NCBI GenBank assembly: GCA_022393335.1
Contig: JAJEKB010020892.1
Span: 48,481 to 112,480, forward strand
Direction: 5' to 3'
From: Macrotrachela quadricornifera
Lineage: Eukaryota; Rotifera; Eurotatoria; Philodinida; Philodinidae
Length of the DNA stretch: 64,000 bases
A program made the translations under genes and the position numbers. Below, one piece after another: positions 12,232 to 24,546 of this stretch (positions within the stretch are counted from its first letter, which is position 1; each line of letters opens with the position of its first letter). The notes under the pieces were generated by a model. The model ran no database searches and was not told the DNA's origin. It was given only the letters and a program-made list of their open reading frames with translations.

Positions 12232-14146
12232 AAATCTATTTTTACATGTCATTGAAAGGTTTTTGAGATATGAGGCAGTCTGCAGAGAAAGTATTCTGGA
12301 TACTTATCACGAGGAACAGGATCAACATTTTCGTGAGATCTCTGAAAATAGTATAGAAGTGATTTAGAATGTTCTTTCGAACTGCAGCTATTATACATTG
12401 GAGCCGTTTTTTATACGCAATCAAGTATTTTTTTGTTGGGATCTCGTAACTTCAACTGAAGGCGTTTTCTAATTGTTTTTCAAGCATCTTTTCGAATTTT
12501 TGTTGAGACTTTTTCCAATTCTGATTCGAATGTGTTCCACAAATTATATCATGGATTCTTCGAGTTGTTTGAACCACATGCTGACTGATATCTGAGAAAA
12601 AATATTTCAATAATTCCTAGTAGCTGGAAGATAGATGACTCCTGCCAATTACAATAAATAAAGAAATGTTTGTTAGTTACAGTTACATTTCTAATGTTAA
12701 ATCAGCCACGAAGATAAAACATAGCTGATTAAAATGTGAGTAGATAGCATTCTGAGTCAATGATCTTCATCTTAATTAGCGAGTTTCTTGATACGTTTTA
12801 TGTTTGGTATTCTTCTTGACAGATGAGAAGAACAATCTATAATCGATATTTGAATAATTTTATCGGCCTACTGTCACATAATCAATAATTTGATGCTAGA
12901 TTGTTGGTTATCGCAACAAAGTGAGCATCGCTCCATAAAATTAGACTTTTGAAAAGGAGCATTGTAAATCTGGATCCTAATGAAAATTCTAGACGAAGTA
13001 GTAGTTTAACTTCATCGTTGTGTTCTTGTACACGTGCATACTCGATTCATAATCTGTCTGTAGTTCAAACTCTTCTGATTTTTTTCAATATCTTTTAACA
13101 TTAAACAGATCATCTCAACTACTTATAGAGAATCTTCTCTTCAATCATAAAAAGCAAGATGTCCGGAAAGCTTTTAACAAACATCAATCTATTCACTTAA
13201 TTAAAGTTGCGTGTTGATTCCCATTATTAAGTACCTAGACATAAGACAAGATTTCATTCCATGAACTTCATAAATTTTCTCTTTTTTTGTCTTGTTGTGC
13301 AAGAGAAATTACTGAAAAGCAAACTATAGGCACTGTTCCAATATTTTTTATCATAAAATATTTAGAATTATAGTGTTTCCCATAAACGTTTCGTGCAATA
13401 CATAAGAAAGTGATAATTTCTGAAGAAGAGTAAAATTTCCCCACTCTCCTAATCTCAGTCTAGTTATCATGTGCTTATGACAAATGAACAATCACTCGTT
13501 TTGTGTAAAGTTTTTCTTATCGAAATTTTATCAGAAATCTGTTGCCTATTAATATTTCGCTTTTTCACAACTACTTCCTTAATGTTTAGCGAGATAAGAA
13601 TTGCACTTTTTCCTTCCAACTAAATTCTACATACATAGCTAAAAATCATGTTGAAATCAATTTTCTTATGTCGAAAAATCGATTAAAATGATGTGACTTC
13701 GATCTTTAATGAATTTAATCGACTTTTAGCGTTGCTACTCATTTTTATCTACGAAAATAAAAAATGTATTCAAAACGAGTCTCAATCCAGAAATCATACT
13801 TTTTTTATTACTATTTCGAACACTTTTCTAGATATGTATTAATGATAATAATTAATTAACCTTTAATAAATGTATGCCACTGTGGGAGATAATAACAATC
13901 AGCAGATGAATATCATATGAAGATGGTGATTGAAAACTTTAAACAGCCTGTTATCATCCATTAAAATGATAAAAATTAACACAATCGATTGGAATCAATA
14001 GAACTTGATTGGAAAACAATACACCTATTCAAAATCTGGTCAGAATCTTATCATTTGAGTTGATTTTCATTTACAATAAATTTGATCTTAACTAGATTTC
14101 TTTTGTCGTTTTTTTACACAAATGTTTATTCTTCTTCAGTTTGATG
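12232..14146. other. intergenic, no recognisable gene
   Basis: No gene supported. The short frame 12110-12367 lies partly inside the foldback arm and is not a gene. Confidence 0.5.
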
Positions 14147-14280
14147 TACAGAATTAACCATAAGCAACATCGCGATAATAAATCCAAATGTTTCCATTCG
14201 ATATTGACCAAACAAGTTGATATTTTTACCGGTGATAGAGGCATGTTTACAGCTTTTTGTATGAGACATATCGAGGCATA
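14147..14280 (+). repeat. dispersed repeat, copy 2 (partner at 11083-11215)
   Basis: Direct, diverged copy of the sequence at 11083-11215. It shares the block tttttaccggtgatagaggc with small differences and has similar spacing on both sides. Confidence 0.55.
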
Positions 14281-14647
14281 TCAATAAATCACTATTCCTA
14301 TCTTGTCAGATCGCTATCAGTCAAAATTTCTATTTCTCATAGGTACAAGAAAATGTATTAGAGAGTATAATCGATCTTTCTCTAAATAAAGGTTTCAAAA
14401 AAATCTTACTTATTTGAATCAATTTTCTTACATAGATAAATATGTATGCTATCTGATAAGTCCCTTACGCAAGGACGAAATCGCGATCATGGTAGTTTAT
14501 ATCATCCTCATCCTCAGTTTTTGATCTTTATCATCTTCAGCTGCTTTTCTATTAATCAAGACATAAATATATTTTTCATTTGTTTTAATCACTTGAACTT
14601 TTATTGAAAGAGATAACTAATTACATAAAACATTAGTAATATTCTGT

Positions 14648-15547
14648 CTATGAATCGTTTTTCTTCTGAAGTATATGGCTTAGATCCATGTCACAGGCAT
14701 AACTTTGTGGTTTCTTATGTCCATCTTGATAGAATTCTCCATTTTCTAACTCATTGGCAGGAGCATTCACTGCATAAAGGATGGAATCTGCACCAAATTC
14801 CGCTGGACGTGCCCCAGGACCATGATTATTCAAATCAGTTGCACAGTACCTTGGACAAACAGATAAGATGAGTACATTTTTTGCACCAGACGATTGGCGT
14901 GCTTCTATTTTTGTAAAAGCAATAAGAGCGGCTTTGGATACACCATATGTTAAAAATGGTGATTTATCATTGTATCCAAGTTCTTCAAGACGTTTTGATT
15001 CAATTGCTGATACAAATTCTTCTACAAGTGCATCAAGTTGTTCAACAGTTAATGAAGATGATTTGTATTTATTTTGAAGATCATTTGACATTTCATGTAA
15101 TGTCCAAGCACCTACTTCACTTGCAACATTTATTATACGTCCATTTTCTTTGATAAGCGGAGATAAATGTTCATTAATTGTTTTAATTCCATAATAATTA
15201 GTGGCAAGAATTTGTCGAGCAGCATCAACAGTCTTTTCTCTTATGGCGATCCCAGCATTGTTAATGAGAATATCTAATTTTCCTCCCCACTTTTGTTTAA
15301 TTTCATCGGTAGCTTGTGCAATACTACTGGATGACGATGTATCCAACTGAAGAAGATGTACATTGGATGGTGAACCTAATTGATTGATGGCATCTTGACC
15401 ACGTTTCACATCACGACTACCAAGTAGAATAACAGTATCGTTAGAAGAGGACGAGTCCTTCAGAAGTTTTTTAACAACTTCGAAGCCAATACCTTTATTG
15501 GCTCCAGTTATGAGAACGACGCGTTGTTGTTTTGTTGATGTCATCAT
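14648..15547 (-). CDS. short-chain dehydrogenase/reductase, carbonyl-reductase-like
   Basis: Intact 299-residue frame starting at an ATG pair. Classical SDR features: TGANKGIG (residues 14-21) for the dinucleotide phosphate, NNAG (96-99), and a catalytic tetrad of N117, S143 in NVAS, Y201 and K205 in YGVSK. The long insert between the Ser and the Tyr (about 150-198) and the GANKGIG form are typical of the monomeric carbonyl reductase (CBR1-like) branch, which reduces ketones and quinones with NADPH in the cytosol. Length fits this branch (about 277-300). No intron, signal peptide or membrane segment is visible. Substrate not predictable. Confidence 0.92.
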   Translation of the reverse strand: MMTSTKQQRVVLITGANKGIGFEVVKKLLKDSSSSNDTVILLGSRDVKRGQDAINQLGSPSNVHLLQLDTSSSSSIAQATDEIKQKWGGKLDILINNAGIAIREKTVDAARQILATNYYGIKTINEHLSPLIKENGRIINVASEVGAWTLHEMSNDLQNKYKSSSLTVEQLDALVEEFVSAIESKRLEELGYNDKSPFLTYGVSKAALIAFTKIEARQSSGAKNVLILSVCPRYCATDLNNHGPGARPAEFGADSILYAVNAPANELENGEFYQDGHKKPQSYACDMDLSHILQKKNDS

Positions 15548-16276
15548 GAATTGAATTTTTCTTTTTGAATAAAAATGATTAATAAGAAAAACCTTAAATA
15601 TAAAATAAAATACTCATTTTCAGCTTCTTTATATACATTCATAGTTGTCATCAAAACAAAGAAAATGCATCATCATCGTTTACCTTGTTTTTTTCTGTTC
15701 TCTTAGTATGTTACAGTATGGTCTACAAGTTCATGCGGATGACTCATACCATCAATTGTAAATGAATTCATAGATACGCTTATGCAAGTTATTTATAATC
15801 GGGTCAATCGAAAAAGTTAATTAAACAGAAAAAATAGAAATATTCAAAAACGCAGTAATATCGGATTTTCATCATGGTTATTTATACTTTTTCCATTTTA
15901 TTAGTGCCATTAACTAGCGTCCTCTTTATCATAGACCTCCAAACTCGAAAACTAAGTCAAAAAAATCCATTTGTTCATCTCAGTATAAATTTAGTGATAA
16001 AATAAATATTAAATGCTGAGTTACTGCAGTGCTCATATTTGTAACGAACGTAAACAGGTGTTTATACAAAGGAAAAAAAAAAGAATTACTATCTCAAAAA
16101 GAAAAATGACATAATGTATACGTTCTGCATAAGGTAAATAGACTCATTCAGATCAATTCAAAAGCAAAAATCAGAGAGAAGTTTTTCGGTTTTCTCAAGC
16201 TCCCGCTAGCTACAGATTTAGGTAGATGATTTTTTAAAAATCCCAAAAATAAGAGAATCGATGCTGTTCTCATCGA
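15548..16276. other. intergenic between the SDR and the LINE
   Basis: AT-rich spacer upstream of the SDR start. No coding signal seen. Confidence 0.5.
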
Positions 16277-16286
16277 TTGATCTCGT
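16277..16286. repeat. target-site duplication of the LINE, left copy
   Basis: TTGATCTCGT here is repeated exactly at 19720-19729, directly flanking the two ends of the RTE-like element. Confidence 0.85.
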
Positions 16287-19200
16287 TTGTTGTTGTTGTT
16301 ATCCATTTAGTCGTTTTCGACTCTTGGAGACCCTATGGATAATGGTTCGCCAGACTTCTCTATCCTTTACTACTTCTTTAAGATCTTGAAGACTTATTCC
16401 AGTATCTTCTTTAACAGTATCTAACCATCTTGTTCTCTGTCTGCCTCTTCTTCTTTTTCCTTCTACTTTGCTCAGCATAAGACTCTTCTCTAATGAGTCT
16501 TCTCTTCTCATGATATGACCAAAATATTTGAGTTTTAGTTTGACTATTGAGGATTCTAATGATTCATCAGGTTTAATCTGATCTAGAACCGATTGATTTG
16601 TTCGTTTTGCAGTCCATGGTATATGAAGTAGTCTCCTCCAGCACCACATTTCAAAAGCGTCAATTTTCTTCCTTTCGGCTTTCCTTATAGTCCATGTTTC
16701 ACATCCATATGTAGCTACTGGAAATACCATAGCTTTTACTATCCGAATTTTGGTTTTTAGTGTTACATCTCTGTCTTTTGTAATTCTATTCAAATCAGTC
16801 ATGGCTTTCCTCCCTAGGAGTAATCTTCTCTTTATCTCATGACTGCAATCTCCTTCTATGTGTATTGTTGATCCAAGGAAATTAAAGTCTTTGACACTTT
16901 CTACATTTTCACCGTCTACTTCTATTTGATCTAATGTCATAGTTGACATGATTTTTGTTTTCTTGATATTGAGCAATAGACCCGCTTCTGCACTCTCTGT
17001 TTTAATTTTCTGTAAAAGGTTTTTTAGATCTTCTTCACTTTCAGCTACCAACGTGGTGTCATCAGCATATCGAAGGTTATTAATGTTCCTTCCTCCTATC
17101 TTGAGACCAACTTGTGTATTATCAAGCCCTGCTTTCCTCATTACATATTCCGCATATAGGTTGAAGAGATATGGTGATAAAATACAACCTTGCCTTACAC
17201 CTTTTCTTATTTTAAACCATTCTGTATCTCCATGTTCTGTTCTAACTGTTGCTTCTTGATTTTCATACAAGCTCTTCATAAGGTATATGAGATGTTTAGG
17301 AATACCCATTTCTTTCAGAATTTCCCATAGCTTATCATGATCGACACAATCAAATGCTTTTGTATAATCGATGAAGCAGAAATAAAATTCCTTTTGATAT
17401 TCTCTTGCTTTCTCCATTATCCATCGAATGTTAGCGATTTGATCTCTTGTGCCTCTTCCTTTCCTGAATCCTGCTTGTACATCTGGCAACTCTCTTTCCA
17501 TATATGGTTGTAATCTCGCTTGTATAATCCTCAGCATTACTTTACTAGCATGAGATATTAAAGCAATCGTGCGATAATTGGAACATTCTTTGATATCTCC
17601 TTTCTTCGGTATTGGTATATAAACTGATCTCTTCCAGTCGACTGGCCATTGTAAAGTCCTCCATACCTGTTAACATAATGCAGTTAGCGTTTTGACTGCA
17701 GTATCTCTCATATTCTTGAGTAACTCAACTGGTATTCCATCTATTCCTGTAGCTTTATTGTTAGCGATCCTTTTTAGGGCCCATTGAACTTCACTTTCTA
17801 ATATATCTGGTTCCTGTTCTAATTCCTTTTCTTCAACAATTCCAATCGTGTTGAGATCTTTTCCATAAAGTGTTTCTGTGTACTCCTTCCATCTTTTCTT
17901 TATCTCTTCTCCCTCCGATAGAATTCTTCCCTCTTGATCCTTTAGTATTCCTGTCTTCGGTGTGAATTTACCTTTTACTTCTCTGATTTTTTTAAATAGA
18001 TCTCTAGTCCTTCCTTTCTGATTATCTTCCTCTATTTTCTGACATTCCTCTTTGAGGTATCTTTCTTTATCTTTTCTTGCTTGTGTTTGAAAGAGAGCAT
18101 TCAATTTTGTGAACGTTTGTTTGTCTCCCATACTCTTTGCTTTCCTTCTATTCTCAGCTATTTGCAGTGTATCTGTAGTCAGCCATTTAGCCTTTTTATT
18201 TCTTTTGCAGGTAGGAATGTTTGCCTTCGCTTCTTCTGATAAGATATTTTTCATTTCCTCCCAGAGTTCTATAGGTTGCCTACCTATTAGCTCTAACGCA
18301 TCAAAACGATTCTTCACCTTAACTGTGTATTCTGAAGGAATGTTGTTAACATCGTATCTTATCGATCTGATGGTTCTAGCCTTCCTCTTTAGTTTGAATC
18401 GGAATGTGGATAATAAAAGCTCATGATCAGTGCCGCAGTCTGCCCCTGGTCTTGTTTTAGCTGATTGGATTGAGCTTCTCCATCTTTGACTGCACATGAT
18501 ATAGTCAATTTGATTTCTGTGTTGACCATTTGGTGATGTCCATGTATAGAGCCGTCTCTTGGGTTGCTCAAACCATGTATTCGCTATGAATAGTGAGTTC
18601 TCTTGACAAAATTCTACTAATCTATCTCCAGCTTCATTCCTAATGCCTAGCCCAAATTTTCCGCAAATATCTGTTTCAGGTTTGTTTCCAACCTTAGCAT
18701 TCCAATCTCCTATGATGAATACTGCATCTTTTTTAGGAATTGTTTCCATCATCTGCTGTAGTTCATCATAGAATCTGTTTGTATCTTCTTCTTCAGCTCC
18801 TGTAGTTGGTGCATATACCTGTATGATGGTGGTGTTTATAGTAGAGCCTTGAATTCTAACTGAGATCATTCTTTCATTCTTTGGGTTGTATCCAAGAACA
18901 GCCTCAGTAACCTTCTTTCCTACAATGATGGCTACCCCATTCTTCCTTTTATCTGGGTTTCCTGAGTAGTATATTTCGTGTTCATCTGATGTGAAATGAC
19001 CCATTCCTGTCCATTTCAGTTCACTGATACCTAGAATATCTATATTTAGCCGTACCATTTCTGATTTAACTATATCAAGCTTTCCTTGATTCATTGTTCT
19101 AACGTTCCATGTTCCTATAGTATGTGTCTCCAAGCAGCTTCGGATTTTCCTTTTGCATCTATACACATCCGCATCTAAACGTCCTTTCGGCTTTAATTTA

Positions 19201-19719
19201 GTTGCATCACTAGGTTTAGTGCTACTCGTACTCTTCCTTAACTCTGCCCCAGTAACTTGTTGGGTACCTTCAGACCTGAGGGTCTCATCTTCCAGTACCA
19301 TGTCGTGTTTAGTCCGTTTATTTCTATTTTCCATTGGGTTTTCTTGGCATAATTCTAGAGTGGTTTGCCATTTCCTTCTCTAACGCAGTCCAACTCCACT
19401 GATAAATCATATGTTGTTGGTATTACCCCTACTGCTACTGCCCTGTAGGTTTGTTTGGATTGAGTTTAGTCTGATGTCTCCGCATTGACCTGTCCATCAT
19501 GGGTGACCCTATTAAGAGTTATAAACTCTTGATGGCATAGCTCTCAGCTTCTTTGACATACGCAAACCCCCCTGCCACGTTAAGGCATCAATCCACTTGA
19601 TCCAGAAGGAGCAATTGCTCAAGTTAATGCGAAGAGTGTTGACCTTGGTCTTATGGCGGAGCATCTCTCACAGCATTAACAGAAACAATTCCTCCTTTTA
19701 GATCACAGGGGAGTATAAC
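16287..19719 (-). mobile_element. full-length RTE/BovB-like non-LTR retrotransposon
   Basis: A 3433-bp element on the minus strand with perfect 10-bp target duplications at both ends. It has a 5' leader (19719-19335), one long coding region (19334-16299, one stop), and an extremely short 3' end made of AAC repeats (16287-16299). A short 3' UTR of A-rich trinucleotide or tetranucleotide repeats and a size near 3.3 kb are hallmarks of the RTE clade. The leader contains gagaaggaaatggcaaacc (about 19366-19384, minus), and the last coding bases read aagagtcgaaaacgact. From memory, both closely resemble ruminant BovB sequence. That resemblance is an inference needing alignment. Confidence 0.9.
16299..19334 (-). 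pseudogene. RTE polyprotein: AP endonuclease and reverse transcriptase, one in-frame stop
   Basis: Two frames, 19334-17670 (554 aa) and the one downstream (with its first ATG at 17537, 412 aa), are in the same register and split by a single TAA at 17667-17669, probably from a CAA codon. Part 1 holds the APE-type endonuclease: TWNVRT (75-80), E105 in LGISE, YAPTTG (174-179), D210 and N212 in GDWNAKVG, D277 in IDYI, and GTDHELL with H304. A basic linker follows, then the first RT blocks (NNKATGIDGIPVELLK). Part 2 continues the RT with QAGFRKGRGT, the FIDYTKAFD block with a catalytic Asp, VRQGCILSPYLFNLY and YADD (157-160), then the RTE C-terminal region with YGCETWT and WCWRRLL. There is no RNase H domain, as expected for RTE. 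The product copies its own RNA into nicked genomic DNA. With one point stop it cannot make full protein unless read through. Confidence 0.92.
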
Positions 19720-19729
19720 TTGATCTCGT
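19720..19729. repeat. target-site duplication of the LINE, right copy
   Basis: TTGATCTCGT, identical to 16277-16286. Confidence 0.85.
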
Positions 19730-20098
19730 ATTTGTTCGCTAATAACACTAGTTGATAGAGCTTTTCGAGAGCTGCAAAATTTATATACTTTTGTCTTCTG
19801 ATCTCACTCAACTTATAACAGTAGTAGTTCGAAAATCGTGTAAATCAACCACGTTATTGAGAAGAATAGTATATTTATGATGATCTATAAACATACACAA
19901 GTCTATCAGCGAATACCCATATATAATGTCAACATGAGTGACGAAATAAAGAAACAGGTAAACATGAACATATCGAACTAGGACAACTATATTTCTCAGA
20001 TTGCATATCTTAAGATCGAGTCATAAGATGTAATACAACATGAAATCGACAATAAAAATGAAGAGAAATGTTCGATCTATATCGGTCACTATTCTATT
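19730..20098. other. intergenic, no recognisable gene
   Basis: AT-rich spacer next to the LINE target site. Nothing recognisable. Confidence 0.45.
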
Positions 20099-21403
20099 AG
20101 GTCAAAAAAGTGAGCTCGACGCGTAAACTCTAAATTTTGAGCTCACTTACGCATCCATATTTAACCATTAATTCGAGGTCTATATTTTACACTAATTAGT
20201 TGAGTACTTATCGTTCTCATTCTCACCTGCGGAAATAACTAGGACAATTTCATTAACTATTAGAGCAATTCGATGGATTTACTTAATTATTAGGAGTAAT
20301 CAGAAGTATCTGATCAAATTTCGGAAATAATTAGTGACTCTTCATCAATTATCGGAAGTAATTGGAGATATACTGTTGATTACTCATGCTAATTTGCTGT
20401 AAATAGCGATATATTCAGCAACTATAGAATTAATTTTAGCATAAAGCTATCATAGGCAAGTTTGGATTGATTTTCGTGGTAAACTGTGGACTGGTGCACA
20501 ATAGACAGTCACGCGACAAAATCGACTCTCGAAATTTAAACACGTATTGTAGCTAACACTGGGGATACTGTGATTCTACATTTGACTGCATTCCGAATAA
20601 TGATTGAAAGCAAGTACCTGTTAAGTTGCAGGCACCATAAAGTGCGTAAAATAGGTAAATACTATTAATAGGACCATATAAGTAAAATGTGCGTTTTACA
20701 CTAATGATTTAGTTATATCCGTTAGTTATTATGTAACTATACGCTGTTATGTATTTACTATATATTGCAGATCGTTAAGACTTTTTGAAGTTCTTTAGGC
20801 TATAATAAGATCAAAAACTTACTATCAGTATTGTGCAAAATAGCCACTGGCCCATAATATAGTTCGTTTGTGAGATTTTGCGGGAGTTTAAATTCAAGTC
20901 TTAATTTATTGCTTGATAGAACGTATCGTAATCTATCTTCAATAGATGCGTAAAGATGTTCCGTTGAACTCTTGTCGAGATATTTGATTTTTCAGGAGAT
21001 CTTGGGACACAATGCCGTGATCCATCTCAGGTTCACCTGAAAACTCAACTTTAGGATTTTGTGGACAGAGAGGTCTAATTAAAATAATCCTTAAATATGA
21101 ACATTCGATATTTTGTGCTATAAGTGATGTGAAAAAGAGTACTTTTTCTTGTACCCGTATCTCGAGATATAAAGAATCCAAAGATCTGAAACTTTCAGAA
21201 TAAACTAGTGTCATTGAGACCTTTCTCTGTGCAAAGTTTCAAGTCGAAACTCGAAAATATTCATAGCTCATTGAACCCTACATAATGCACATAGTCTCGA
21301 TTCAAAGGCGATTTGGCAATTGGAAATTGCTCCTGGCCCCCTTTTCTGTCTACTGTGTGACGTGAGCTGGGCTCGAAATTTCGAGCTCACTCTTTTTGAC
21401 CAA
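20099..21403. mobile_element. possible non-autonomous DNA element bounded by inverted repeats
   Basis: The left end reads ggtcaaaaaagtgagctcg (about 20100-20118). The right end (21384-21403) is its near reverse complement, cgagctcactctttttgacc. Each end also carries its own short palindrome (20109-20148 and 21362-21392). The 1.3-kb interior has no coding frame of note. It could be a non-autonomous element or two independent insertions of the 40-bp palindromic repeat in opposite orientation. No target duplication was identified. Confidence 0.45.
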
Positions 21404-21559
21404 CATGAGATGATTAAAAGAAAGTTTATTATATCAAGCACAATGAATTTTCAGAAGCTTATACATAGTTGTTGAATTTTTGAAATAAACTACACTGTGT
21501 ATATCAGCTACATTCATATTCGGCTATTAGTAAGTAGAAGCAACTGTGTTTTCGAGTAG

Positions 21560-24448
21560 AACAACTTCGTACAACATCAGAATTATAGAAAAACGGATGA
21601 CAACAAACGGCAACGTCCTATTTCTGCGTTCTTTTCTTTGACAAAAAAACCTCGAAGTCGTTCATCGCAATCTGAACCTGAAATCTCGACGACGAACTTA
21701 GCTAGGGGAGATGGCATAGACAACGAAAATTCATCAAGTTCATCAAAAACGTCCATCGATTCAACTAATCTGTCGAAGAATGCTAGTCAAGCACCGAATG
21801 ATATTAATCAAACAGCAACAGACAAGCCATCAAAACCTATTCTATCTTCATTTCCGAAAACGAACAATCGAGCATTTCAATTCACTTGGTATAAGGAATA
21901 TCCTTGGTTAGAGTACTCAGTAGCATCCGACTCATGTTATTGCTTTGTGCGTCGCCACTATTCATCGAACGATAGCGTCACTCGAAAATTCAAGGAGGGC
22001 ACAGTGCGTTAGTTATTTTTCAGTTTGTCTCAAGAATTAATATTAATTCTGTTAAAGTTCGTTCAAACGGCGGGATTCAATAACTGGAAAAAGGCGTTGG
22101 AGAAGGATCGTGGTTTTAATCGTCATGCGAGTAGTAGCTGTCATATCCTAGCAATGAAGAATAAAGTTGAATGTGATGCTCGTAACAGTGATCAGTCAGT
22201 TTTAGCAGTGCAGATAAGAGGTCGAGAAGAGACCATTCGTAAGATTACGTCTGCTCTTCTCCTTTGTGCCAGACAATCAATATCTACACGAGGTCATGAC
22301 GAAAGCGAGACGTAAGCGTCTATTTGGTTTTAGTTTATACATTTAAAGTACGATCAAATCTCCATTACAGATCAAAAAATCAAGGAAACCTTATTGAATT
22401 GTTAAAATGGGCCTCGTCCACTGATGCAGTCGCTAAATTAGTGTTCGATGATGCTTCTGGTCAAGCAACATACCTTTCACCTGAAATCCAGCATGAACTA
22501 TTATGTTTGAAGGCTCAACAAGTGCGCGAGACAATTGTAAAAGCGGTACAAGTCTAGTTTTTTCTTTTCTTTTAAATGATTCGAATGCTTTTTGTTTTAG
22601 TTTGATGGCCGTCTCTTTACATTAATGGCGGATGAAGCTAGAGACGTGAGTGGTTCAGAATAGATGTCAGTTGTTGTTCGTTACGTTATGGACGACATGG
22701 TTGGCGTGAGTGTGATGCACGAGAGATTTCTGGGTTTTATTCGACTTGAAGAATTCGATGTAAAATCACTAGCAGAGAAATTGGCAAATTTTCTCAAAAG
22801 CTTGGGGGTCAATTTAAGTGATTGCATTGCTCAGTGTTATGATGGGTTAGTTAGAACATTCTTACACACCTATATAAACTAATGTTTTTCTATGTTTTAT
22901 AGTGCGAATGTAATGCGTGGACATATTGCTGGTGTTCAGACAATCATGAGAGAAATGTACATGTCGAAAGCAGTATATGTCCACTGCTGGACACACAGGT
23001 TGCATCTGGTTATCGTAGACGTATGCAGGGTGGTACCCTTTGTTGACGATTTCTTCTCACTCGTCTCTAAGCTCTACACCTACTTCACAAAGTCTGGTGT
23101 TACAAACAAGTACTTTCACGATGCTCAAGAACATTTGGATCTAGGTAAGTTTGACGGCATTCTGTTTTCCAGAATGACTTACACTTTGAAAAGCAAATGA
23201 TGTAATTGTCAATCACTCTGTAATTTCAGATACCCTTTTTACCGACCACTACAATAGGTTAGACTTTTAGAGAATCTTGATAATGAAAAATTATATACGT
23301 ATTATTTTCAGATTGCATATTTTGGTATTGTAGGATGAAATTTGTTTTTCTTGAAATCTTCAGTGAAAGGATCAACACTTAAACAATGGACAGAAACTAG
23401 ATGGGACAGCAGATACGAGTCTATTTCTGCAATTATTAACAACTATTCTGCACTTCTTTCTGCGCTCGAAGCACTTGTGGAAGATGGTAGCGATTGGGTC
23501 ATTGATGGACGTGGTTTACTCATTTCAATGAAAAGCTCGATATTTGCTACTACGGATTTTGTACTTTTGAAACTGCTTGGACCGATCAAAATTGTCAGTG
23601 ATCAGTTAAAAGGTAAGCATTAAAAACTTGTGAGAATCAAAACTAACTTTCGTTTTTTTTCTTCTAAAATTTAAAAACATGATGAAAATTTACTATTTCT
23701 TGTTGTTGAAGTTGTCACTATGGACTATGGCAGCGCCGAAATACTTTTATGCGATATTGTCGATCATATTGCGTTGCTGCGCGATGAACAACATTTTAAA
23801 ATGATTTACAAAGACTCTATGGCACTATGTAGTCGAAACAATATAACCGTTGAGAATGATGTCCATGTAAGAGTCGAACGTATTCGAAAGATTCCCACTC
23901 GATTTCGTGATTTCTTCGTTGACTCGACTGTATGCAATCGAAAAAACGACACGAGCGAAGCATCTTATCGAATCAACTTGTATTATCCACTCAACGATGC
24001 TCTTCTACTGGAAATACGAGATCGATTTGCACCTGCTACCTTTACTATATTGAGAAATCTGTCGGTCCCGCATCCTCAAAACAATCATTTCTTGGATGGT
24101 AATAAAATCAAGAATCTCGCTGTGGAATTCAGTTTTGATTCAACGTGTACAGTGAACGAGAACGATGTTCTTTTACATATGTTTACCAGCGATAGGAAAC
24201 CTGAAGATATTATTGATTTATTTCATCAAATTCGTCCATTCAAACATGCATTTCCAAACATGTTCAACCTAGTGACAATTGCAATCACAATGCCTGTCAG
24301 ATCAACTACATGTGAACGTACTTTCTCTCGACTCAAATTGATCAAGATATTTGCTCGTAACAAGATGAGTGATGGCCGTCTCAGTGATATGGCTATCCTC
24401 GCGATTGAGCGAGAAATTATGATCGATCTTGATCGAACAGTAGAATAG
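21560..24448 (+). pseudogene. hAT-type transposase-like gene with introns and one nonsense codon
   Basis: Family order is that of TTF-zinc-finger/DUF4371/hAT dimerisation proteins. KRQRPISAFFS (about 21604-21637) is an N-terminal tail motif, followed by a Ser-rich linker. GFNNWKKALEKDRGFNRH (about 22074-22127) and the DUF4371 core follow, including LMADEARDVSG (about 22621-22654), then QCYDG joined to ANVMRG. VHCWTHRLHLV, WTETRWDSRY and the C-terminal hAT dimerisation block with RSTTCERTFSRLK (24298-24338) complete it. Splice junctions fit five introns: 22312-22370, 22552-22600, 22846-22902, 23145-23363 and 23613-23711. A further intron is likely near 22003-22070. One in-frame TAG at 22661-22663 sits where homologs have Gln. 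No ATG lies between the upstream stop near 21555 and the first motif, so the start is lost or on another exon. It may be a transposase or a domesticated relative, now probably inactive. Confidence 0.82.
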
Positions 24449-24546
24449 TTTTCAAAGAAACATATTAACAGTCGAATTTTATTACTGTGAGAGATTTTTT
24501 TGTTTTTATGGATACAAATACATTTCTAAACTAGAAGCCTATATGA

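Noticed and set aside
12110..12367. 85-codon plus-strand frame
   Set aside because: Its first part is the right arm of a foldback element.
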